Assembly (NCBI RefSeq): GCF_025244685.1
Contig: NZ_CP104202.1
Location: forward strand, 1-64,000
Direction: 5' to 3'
Length of the DNA stretch: 64,000 nucleotides
Origin: Chlorobaculum sp. MV4-Y
GTDB taxonomy: Bacteria > Bacteroidota > Chlorobiia > Chlorobiales > Chlorobiaceae
Positions 55,106 through 64,000 of the stretch are shown here, piece by piece (within the stretch, counting starts at the first letter, position 1; the number at the start of each line of letters is the position of its first letter). The notes under the pieces are model-generated. The model saw nothing but the letters and a program-made list of their open reading frames with translations, was not told the origin of the DNA and searched no databases. The position numbers and the translations under genes are program-made.

Positions 55106-56436
55106 ATGGCGAAAAAAATCAGTGCGGTGCTGTTGCTGTTTTTTGCGGTGATGATGAGTCATGGCACCGTTTGGGCTGGAGAGCCGGTGACGACCGATAC
55201 CGGTACGACTTCGTGGATGCTGACCTCGACAGCTCTCGTGTTGCTCATGGTGCCGGGATTGGCCATGTTCTATGGGGGGCTGGTCAGAACAAAAATGTTA
55301 TCGGCACCATGATGCACAGCTTTGGTGCCATGGTTGTCATTGGCGTGCTGTGGCCGCTGGTCGGATACTCGCTCAGCTTTGGCCCCGGCATTCTGGGCGG
55401 CCTGGTTGGATGGGAGCCGAAATATTTCATGTTGCAGGGCATTGACGATACCATCATGGCGAGCCACATCCCTGAATATGTGTTTGCCATGTTCCAGGGT
55501 AAATTTGCCATCATCACTCCCGCGCTGATTGCCGGGGCGTTTGCCGAGCGGGTCAATTTCAAAGGCTATCTGGCATTTATCGCGTTGTGGTGCATTCTGG
55601 TGTACAGCCCGATCTGCCACTGGGTTTGGGCTGCCGACGGATTTCTGTTCAATCTCGGCGCTATGGGCGCAATCGACTTTGCTGGAGGCACGGTCGTTCA
55701 CATCTCTTCCGGTGTGACGGGTTTGGTTGCGGCGCTTTTCCTCGGCTCGCGCCGCGGCTATCCGAGAAACGTGACCTCGCCGAACAACCTGGTCATGACT
55801 CTCGTGGGTGCAGGCCTGCTCTGGGTGGGATGGTTCGGCTTCAATGCAGGCAGCGCCATCGCCAGCGACCTGGCCACGGCTCGCGCGCTGACGGTGACCC
55901 AGATCGCCGCCGCGTCGGGCGCCTTCACCTGGCTCATTATCGAACTGGTGCATCACAACAAGGCAACCAGCCTTGGCGTGGCGTCGGGCATTCTTGCCGG
56001 TTTGGTGGCGATCACTCCCGCTGCGGGCGTCGTGCCACCCTCCGGCGCGTTCGCGCTTGGCGCTATTGCTGCCTTTATCTGTTACCTTGGCCTCATGCTG
56101 AAGGGCAAGCTCGGTTACGATGACAGTCTCGATGCTTTCGGCGTGCACGGTGTTGGCGGTATCGTCGGCGCCATTTGCCTGACTTTCTTTATCCGCCCGT
56201 CATGGATGGCTGACGCCGCTGTCAAGGCCGGCGGTAGCTGGACCGTCTGGCAGCAGCTTGGAGTACAGGCTACCGCTGTTGGCATTACGGTTGTCTACGC
56301 GGCAGTTGTATCACTGGTGATCCTGTTTATCGTCGAGAAAACCATCGGCCTGCGTGCCAAAGAGAATGATGAAATGTCCGGTCTGGATCACAGCATGCAC
56401 AGTGAACAGGGGTATGGCCTTATCAATCCTAACTAA
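55106..56436 (+). pseudogene. amt: Ammonium transporter Amt, frameshifted near the N-terminus
   Basis: Ammonium channel with a signal peptide (MAKKISAVLLLFFAVMMSHGTVWA). The first frame reads ...LMVPGLAMFYGGLVRTK and then stops at 55310-55312. One more A in the run 55291-55295 would give GLVRTKNVIGTMMHSFGAMVVIG and continue through the whole channel. The rest is intact: FAERVNFKGYLAF, the pore region CHWVWAADGFLFNLGAMGAIDFAGGTVVHISSGVTG and DSLDAFGVHGVGGIVGAI with its twin histidines. Adjacent glnB supports nitrogen-control function. A real frameshift would leave only about 68 residues. Confidence 0.88.
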
Positions 56437-56445
56437 TTACCAAAA

Positions 56446-56787
56446 ATGAAACTGATAACCGCCATCATACAGCCCGACAGGCTCGACCATGTTCGTGAAG
56501 CGCTGATTCAGGCTGATATTACAAGGATTACCGTCAGCAGGGTCTCTGGTCACGGACGCCAGGAGGATATCGAATACTACCGCGGCCAGAAAATCGCGCC
56601 GAACCTGCTCCCGAAAGTTCGTCTCGATATCGCCGTCAATGACCAGTTTGTCAATGTCACCGTTGATACCATCGTTGCCGCCGCAAGGCACGAAAGTGGC
56701 GAGATCGGTGATGGCAAGATTTTCATAACACCTATGGAGGAGTGTGTGAGGATCAGAACCAACGAGCGTGGAGGCAGCGCTATCTGA
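56446..56787 (+). CDS. glnB: P-II nitrogen regulatory protein
   Basis: 113 residues. MKLITAIIQPDRLDHVREALIQADITRITVSRV begins normally; the C-terminal block IVAAARHESGEIGDGKIFITPMEECVRIRTNERG is conserved. The T-loop reads GHGRQEDIEYYRGQKIAPNLLPK, with a tyrosine-tyrosine pair at the usual uridylylation region but not the QKGHTELYRG of E. coli GlnB. It lies 9 bp behind amt and would regulate it. Confidence 0.93.
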   Translation: MKLITAIIQPDRLDHVREALIQADITRITVSRVSGHGRQEDIEYYRGQKIAPNLLPKVRLDIAVNDQFVNVTVDTIVAAARHESGEIGDGKIFITPMEECVRIRTNERGGSAI

Positions 56788-56826
56788 AGAGTGTTCTTGC
56801 TTCTGTAAAACTGTTCAGCCGATCAC

Positions 56827-56867
56827 AAGAAAAAGCCGCAAGGAAGCACTCCCCGCGGCTTTTTCTT
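56827..56867 (+). terminator. Terminator behind glnB
   Basis: AAGAAAAAGCCGC pairs perfectly with GCGGCTTTTTCTT, 15-nt loop, more T after it. It ends the amt-glnB transcript. Confidence 0.9.
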
Positions 56868-56957
56868 TTTTGCAGATTTGGTTTTTCGAACCCGTTCCGG
56901 TTTGATATTTCTGTCGATCCCTGGTGCTGATGGAAACTGTGGATGGGTCCCGATTCT

Positions 56958-57500
56958 CTATTTCATCTGTTTCCAGTCAGGCGTGGTGGCGTCGAGCCAG
57001 CGGGCCGCATCCGGATCTCCGAGCCGGGCAGCGCGGATGAAATCCTGGAGTGTGCCGGTACTGTCGCCGGTCTTGATCCGGGCAATACCGCGATGGAAAA
57101 ACGCTGCCGCCATTTTCTGGTCAAGATTTATGGCCTGGGTGAAGTCAGGGATGGCCTCAGCGTAATGACCTCTCATGTTTTTGACCACGCCACGATTGTA
57201 GTAACCGGCTGCCTGGAACAAGGGTTCACCGAGTTCGATAACCATGGTGTAGTCGGCGATCGCTCTCTGAAACTGGTGCAGCTTTTGCCATATTGCGGCC
57301 CGCATCTGATACGCCATCACGAAGCGGTTGTCGTTGTCTATGGCCTTGGAGTACAAGCGGATCGCCTCATTGAGATTGCCTGCACGGTGCATCGAAAGGG
57401 CTTCATTGAAATAGCTCTCAGATGATTGTGCCGCACACGGGCCTCCAGGCAGCGCGGTGGCAGCAGCAGCAAGTACGATAAATGTCGTAAAGCGCTTCAT
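56958..57500 (-). CDS. Exported tetratricopeptide-repeat protein
   Basis: 180 residues with a Sec signal (MKRFTTFIVLAAAATALPGGPCAAQ; the cysteine could be lipidated). Four TPR units follow: YFNEALSMHRAGNLNEAIRLYSKAID, AYQMRAAIWQKLHQFQRAIADYTMVIEL, GYYNRGVVKNMRGHYAEAIPDFTQAINL and AFFHRGIARIKTGDSTGTLQDFIRAARL. It is a protein-protein interaction scaffold of unknown partner. The frame is open to 57842 but has no similarity there. Confidence 0.82.
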   Translation of the reverse strand: MKRFTTFIVLAAAATALPGGPCAAQSSESYFNEALSMHRAGNLNEAIRLYSKAIDNDNRFVMAYQMRAAIWQKLHQFQRAIADYTMVIELGEPLFQAAGYYNRGVVKNMRGHYAEAIPDFTQAINLDQKMAAAFFHRGIARIKTGDSTGTLQDFIRAARLGDPDAARWLDATTPDWKQMK

Positions 57501-57710
57501 GGAGTCATGGAACGGAAGAGTTTGGTTTCGTGCAGTTTTGCCGTGCACCGGAGGCTTTCGGATAAAAATACCGATCACGGTTCGAAAAAATAAACGGAAA
57601 GTCTGTACCTTACACAGTAAACAGGTCTGCTGACGGCATCTTTGTTCCCGCTCTTGCCACAAGGTGAGGCGCATTGTCGGCCCACTCAATCCGAAATCAA
57701 CAGGGCTTGC

Positions 57711-58439
57711 ATGTTTCGCATCAGTCTTGAAGAATTCGAAGGCCCTCTTGACCTTCTGCTGTTTTTCATCAAGCGTGACGAGCTTGATATCTACAATATT
57801 CCGGTTTCCAAAATTACCGGCGATTTTATCGCCTACATCCACGCCATGCGTCGGCTGAATCTGGAGGTCGCCGCCGAATTCATCTACATGGCCTCGATGC
57901 TTATGAGCATCAAGGCGCGAATGCTGCTTCCCCGTGCGGAACCCGAGGCGGGCGACGACGGGGAGTTCGATCCGAGAACCGAGCTGGTGCAGCGCCTGCT
58001 CGAATATAAAAGAATCAAGGAGGGCGCCTCAGAACTGGAGCTGATGGCGCTCGACCGGGAGAAGATGTTCCCGCGCGGCTACTTCGAGGAGCTGGAGCCT
58101 GCGGTGATCGACGAGATGGACGCGCCGGTCAACCGTCCGACTCTCTATCATCTCATGCTGGCATACCAGTCGGTGCTCGACAACATGCCGAAGGTACGGA
58201 CGCAGAATGTGACCGACGCGCCGGTGACGGTCGAAGAGCAGAGCGCCCTGATCATGGCGCGCCTCGGCGAGCGGGTGCAGGTATCGTTCACCTCCCTGTT
58301 CAAGGAATTCCGGGAAGCGATCGTGATTGTCGTGACCTTTCTGGCCGTGCTCGAACTGTGCCGCAACAGGAAGATCTCCGTCATCGTCAAGGAGGGGGTC
58401 AACGATTTCTGGATTTCACAGAGAGACCATGCCGAATAA
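57711..58439 (+). CDS. scpA: Segregation and condensation protein A
   Basis: Kleisin of the bacterial condensin SMC-ScpAB. 242 residues. FRISLEEFEGPLDLLLFFIKRDELDIYNIPVSKITGDFIAYI is the ScpA N-terminal SMC-binding domain, AAEFIYMASMLMSIKARMLLP the next helix, and the C-terminal winged helix contains VTFLAVLELCRNRKI. AGGG lies 6 nt before the ATG. No scpB is adjacent in the window. Confidence 0.93.
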   Translation: MFRISLEEFEGPLDLLLFFIKRDELDIYNIPVSKITGDFIAYIHAMRRLNLEVAAEFIYMASMLMSIKARMLLPRAEPEAGDDGEFDPRTELVQRLLEYKRIKEGASELELMALDREKMFPRGYFEELEPAVIDEMDAPVNRPTLYHLMLAYQSVLDNMPKVRTQNVTDAPVTVEEQSALIMARLGERVQVSFTSLFKEFREAIVIVVTFLAVLELCRNRKISVIVKEGVNDFWISQRDHAE

Positions 58440-58458
58440 CCGTTAAACTTCATAAGCC

Positions 58459-59742
58459 ATGCCTGAAATCGCGCCGTTCAAGGGGATTGTTTACGGCCCC
58501 GATCTCTCCGGGGACGCTGCAAACCTGATTTGTCCGCCATACGACGCCATCCCGCCAGCCATGCAGCAGGAGCTGTATGAGCGTTCCGACTACAACGCCG
58601 TGCGGCTGGAGCTGCCGTCCGAGGCCGATCCCTACGCTGCGGCGTCGAGCCGCCTTCGTGAGTGGCTGGAGTCCGGCGTTCTTACGCAGGATAGCGAGAC
58701 CGCGCTCTATCCCTGCTTCCAGACTTTCGAGGACGAGCATGGCGTGACCCGCACCCGCAAGGGTCTGTTCGCCGCGCTTCGGCTGTACGATTTCTCCGAG
58801 GGTGAGGTGCTGCCGCACGAGCGCACGCTGTCGGGGCCAAAGGCTGACCGGCTGAAGATGTTCCGCGAGACAGGGGCGAACATCAGCAGCATTTTTGGCC
58901 TGTATGCCGATTCCTCCCGTCGGCTTGATGAAGCGATCAGCGAGTTTGCCGAGCAGCACGAGCCATTGATCGATGCTACCATCCAGGGTGTGCGCAACCG
59001 GCTGTGGCGTGTCGCCGATCCCGCGCTGATCTCCGTTGCGCAGTCGGTGCTTGCTGAACAGAAGGTCTACATCGCCGACGGTCATCACCGCTACGAAACC
59101 GGCATCGCGTACCGGAACGAGCGGGCAGCCTCAAATCCCGGTCATACCGGTCGGGAGCCATATAATTATATCATGACCTACCTGTCGAACATTTACGACG
59201 AGGGTCTCCTGATTCTGCCGATTCACCGTCTCGTGCACGGCATCGAGTCGTTCGATCCGGAGCATTTCATCGCGCAGCTCGACCGCTGGTTCACCGTATG
59301 GGAGCTGCCCGGCAGAAGCGCTCTCGACGAGTTTCTCGAGACGGGCGATTCTGCAAAGGTTTTTGGCATCGTGCTGCCCGGCATGACGCTCGGCATTTCG
59401 CTTGATCCGAAACCTTCCGAGGTGCTTTCGACGCCGGTGCCGGAAGCGTTGCAGAGCCTTGATGTGGTGGTGCTGCATGATCTGGTGCTCGGTCAGATTC
59501 TCGGCATTTCATCCGAGGCGATGGCGCGCCAGAGCAACCTCACCTACACGAGCAAAACGGCCGATGTGTTCGAGGCCGTGGCGTCGGGGAAGGCGCAGGT
59601 CGGCATTGTGCTCCGGCCTGTTCGGGTCGAGCAGGTGATCTCGGTCTCTGTTTCGGGCGAGGCGATGCCGCAGAAGTCCACCTGGTTCTACCCGAAGGTG
59701 ATGACGGGCATGGTGTTCCATGCACTGGAGAAAGAGGTATGA
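58459..59742 (+). CDS. DUF1015 family protein
   Basis: 427 residues. [39 protein letters not shown] at the N-terminus, [21 protein letters not shown] and [25 protein letters not shown] are the family blocks; the histidine pair of ADGHHRYET is invariant. Members have been linked with serine kinase-like activity, but the role here is not established. 19 bp after scpA; it overlaps tsaE by four bases. Confidence 0.85.
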   Translation: MPEIAPFKGIVYGPDLSGDAANLICPPYDAIPPAMQQELYERSDYNAVRLELPSEADPYAAASSRLREWLESGVLTQDSETALYPCFQTFEDEHGVTRTRKGLFAALRLYDFSEGEVLPHERTLSGPKADRLKMFRETGANISSIFGLYADSSRRLDEAISEFAEQHEPLIDATIQGVRNRLWRVADPALISVAQSVLAEQKVYIADGHHRYETGIAYRNERAASNPGHTGREPYNYIMTYLSNIYDEGLLILPIHRLVHGIESFDPEHFIAQLDRWFTVWELPGRSALDEFLETGDSAKVFGIVLPGMTLGISLDPKPSEVLSTPVPEALQSLDVVVLHDLVLGQILGISSEAMARQSNLTYTSKTADVFEAVASGKAQVGIVLRPVRVEQVISVSVSGEAMPQKSTWFYPKVMTGMVFHALEKEV

Positions 59743-60167
59743 GGGGAGAGTTCCTGTCGAAATCTGCTGAAGAGACCCGCGAATATGCCCGGCGGTTCGC
59801 TTCCGGGCTGAAGCCTGGCGATACGGTGTGCCTGACCGGCCCGCTCGGCGCCGGAAAAACCGAGTTCATACGCGGCATCACCGAGGCGTTCGGCTGCGAG
59901 GAGCAGCTTTCCAGCCCGACCTTTTCGCTGATGAATATTTATGAAGGAGCTTTGCGGGGGCAGCCTTTTGAACTGCACCACTTCGATTTGTACCGGCTCG
60001 AATCGGAAAAGGAGCTTGATTCCGCCGGGTTCGACGACTATCTTTCCGGGCCTTTCCTGTCGGTGGTCGAGTGGGGCGAACGGTTCGCTTCGCTCGACAG
60101 GCGCTACACCAAACGTGTTCAGCTCTTCATCGCCGGGGAGAGTCAGCGGAAAATTGTCATAACCTGA
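59739..60167 (+). CDS. tsaE: tRNA threonylcarbamoyladenosine biosynthesis ATPase TsaE
   Basis: 142 residues. Walker [17 protein letters not shown], then [41 protein letters not shown] and the end VVEWGERF. It energises the TsaBDE complex that makes t6A37 in tRNA. Next to tsaB, overlapping the DUF1015 gene by four bases. Confidence 0.94.
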   Translation: MRGEFLSKSAEETREYARRFASGLKPGDTVCLTGPLGAGKTEFIRGITEAFGCEEQLSSPTFSLMNIYEGALRGQPFELHHFDLYRLESEKELDSAGFDDYLSGPFLSVVEWGERFASLDRRYTKRVQLFIAGESQRKIVIT

Positions 60168-60177
60168 AAGCGGCTTC

Positions 60178-60852
60178 ATGAAGATTCTTGCCATCGAGTG
60201 TACTCACGGTTTCGCCAGCGCGGCGCTCAGCAACGGCGAGCATGTGGTCGAGCGCCGACTTGCGGAGTGGCAGAAAACCGCCGAGTCGCTGGTGCCGCTT
60301 GTCATGCAGGTCATGGATGAGGCGGGATTGACGGTGTCTGAACTCGATGGCGTTGCGGTATCCTCCGGTCCCGGCTCTTTCACCGCGCTGCGCATTGGTC
60401 TCTCCGTGGCCAAAGGGATTGCCTTTGGCGCAGGCCTGCCGCTCGTGCCGGTGCCGACCTTGCTTGCAATGGCCGAAGCCGCCATGGAGCACACCGGGGA
60501 AACGCATATTGTCCCGGTTATTCCGTCGAGGGCCGGTGAGTATTTCTATTCGATTTTCACGCGGGAGGATCGTGCACTTTTGGAGATCGAAAGCGTGCGT
60601 TGCCTCGTCTCCGAACTCTCCGGACGGATTGCTTCCTTGCCCGGCAGCCTTGCCATTGTCAGCCGCTCGGTTGAAATTCTTGCCGAAGAGGCGCCTTCGC
60701 TCGCGCCTCACCTTGTCGATGCTTCCTTTTTCAGTGCGGCAACCCTTCTGTCCCATGCCCGCAAGTCGCTCGCGGAAGGCTCCGCGGGAACGGCCGCCGG
60801 GACGCTTCCTGATTATCGGCAGTCGTTTGTTCTTGCGCAGCGGCGCGACTGA
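60178..60852 (+). CDS. tsaB: tRNA threonylcarbamoyladenosine biosynthesis protein TsaB
   Basis: 224 residues of the ASKHA fold. MKILAIECTHGFASAALSNG, VAVSSGPGSFTALRIGLSVAKGIAFG and VPVIPSRAGEYFYSIF are diagnostic of TsaB (YeaZ), the partner of TsaD. 10 bp behind tsaE. The TsaD gene is not in this window. Confidence 0.93.
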   Translation: MKILAIECTHGFASAALSNGEHVVERRLAEWQKTAESLVPLVMQVMDEAGLTVSELDGVAVSSGPGSFTALRIGLSVAKGIAFGAGLPLVPVPTLLAMAEAAMEHTGETHIVPVIPSRAGEYFYSIFTREDRALLEIESVRCLVSELSGRIASLPGSLAIVSRSVEILAEEAPSLAPHLVDASFFSAATLLSHARKSLAEGSAGTAAGTLPDYRQSFVLAQRRD

Positions 60853-61020
60853 ATCGCCTTCTCGCCACGCAGTTCTGCCATGCCGAAACCGGCAATCAGC
60901 GCCATGTTGCTATTTGGTTATAAGCTGATTAATTCAATCGGTCAATAGCGCATTATTGCTATATTGACTGGCGGGAATCCTTCCCGGCTGAACGATTTTT
61001 TATCATTAAAACGGTTATCT

Positions 61021-61452
61021 ATGTCCCGTTCGGAACATGTGGCCTCTTCCGGCGTCAAAGCCCGCGAAGTGGCGATGAGTGAGTTGCTTGCCAGGAGAGT
61101 TGCGGAGTTGTCGCTTGAAAAGAAGGGTGAAGATGTCAAGATTCTGGATGTCCGCGGCCTGACGAGCGTGACCGATTTTTTTGTGATTATCACCGCCGAC
61201 TCGGAGCGTAAAGCCAAGGCGGTAACCGATTATATTGTCGACGAGATCAAGGACGAGGGGGAGCGCCCGATGCACATCGAAGGTCTCGATACGCTGCGCT
61301 GGGTGCTGATCGATTATGTCGATGTTGTCGTGCACATCTTTCAGCCCGACGATCGCAAATTCTATGACCTCGAATCGCTCTGGTCAGATGCTCCGGTCAC
61401 GGTCGTTACCGCTCCGGAGCCATCAGGCGAGCAGGAGCTGTCGGAAGACTGA
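61021..61452 (+). CDS. rsfS: Ribosomal silencing factor RsfS
   Basis: 143 residues. The Iojap/RsfS core is [39 protein letters not shown], then [37 protein letters not shown]. It binds ribosomal protein L14 and blocks subunit joining when nutrients are short. The frame is open back to 60964 but ATG 61021 fits the family. Located 102 bp before gyrA. Confidence 0.92.
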   Translation: MSRSEHVASSGVKAREVAMSELLARRVAELSLEKKGEDVKILDVRGLTSVTDFFVIITADSERKAKAVTDYIVDEIKDEGERPMHIEGLDTLRWVLIDYVDVVVHIFQPDDRKFYDLESLWSDAPVTVVTAPEPSGEQELSED

Positions 61453-61553
61453 CGGGCCATCTGCCGGGAGCGCTCCGGAGCTTTACGTTTTACAAGCTAT
61501 TTCATACATTACGCCATTGTTTTTCAGGGTAAATCAAAGTCAGGGTATCGATT

Positions 61554-64000
<2,447 letters not shown>

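Overview
The window looks like chromosome of a green sulfur bacterium (Chlorobi, most like Chlorobaculum). The evidence is a sulfide:quinone oxidoreductase beside a divergent ArsA ATPase with an HSP20-like tail, a DUF1997 protein typical of phototrophs, high G+C with strong third-position GC, and the kinds of protein present. This is my recognition of families, not a database match. Genes are dense and often overlap by 1-4 bases.

Layout. 1-5.9 kb: an aspartokinase start, a broken NlpC/P60 lipoprotein, prmA, ppx, a THUMP-like methyltransferase and an MFS carrier. 5.9-13.3 kb: a frameshifted msrB, then a leftward tripartite efflux operon (tolC-usp-emrA-emrB) divergent from a sigma-54 activator gene; the gap holds a good sigma-54 promoter facing the efflux operon. 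13.4-14.4 kb: an AbiF/AbiD (HEPN) gene preceded by a structured, terminator-ended RNA candidate. 15.5-20.7 kb: a complete mrpABCDEFG Na+/H+ antiporter operon in which mrpA and mrpD carry internal deletions and mrpA and mrpF frameshifts. 20.8-24.3 kb: arsA, sqr and a small gene behind sqr. 24.4-33 kb: two abutting gene remnants, a K+ channel, DUF1997, prfA, rseP, dxr, tRNA-Val, acyP and ftsH. 33.3-36.1 kb: pyrF and glmS.

36.08-53.12 kb is the main discovery. Starting 23 bp after the glmS stop is a 17.04 kb Tn7-like element. It has 5'-TGTGG...ACA-3' ends, three 17-bp TnsB-type repeats at each end (close together at the glmS end, spread out at the far end, as in Tn7 R and L), a near-perfect 5-bp duplication (GTGGC/GTGGT) and a decayed tnsE just inside the glmS-side end. 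tnsABCD are absent. The cargo is one co-directional B12 block: two cobalamin riboswitches, a 47-residue peptide with a radical SAM/SPASM enzyme, an outer-membrane protein, the cobalt transporter cbiMNQO, and enzymes from uroporphyrinogen III methylation to cobyrinic acid (cobA, cbiK, cobI, cobJ-cbiC, cbiET, cbiG-cbiF, cbiJ-cbiD). Immediately beyond the element is a strong terminator that was probably the original glmS terminator.

53.3-64 kb returns to ordinary chromosome: a TIGR01777 epimerase, an RRM protein, a frameshifted amt with glnB, a TPR protein, scpA, a DUF1015 protein, tsaE, tsaB, rsfS and the start of gyrA.

Five genes (msrB, mrpA, mrpF, amt, tnsE) would be repaired by adding one base to a homopolymer run. 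This is either real slippage or a base-calling problem in the source assembly, and it should be settled before the pseudogene calls are trusted.
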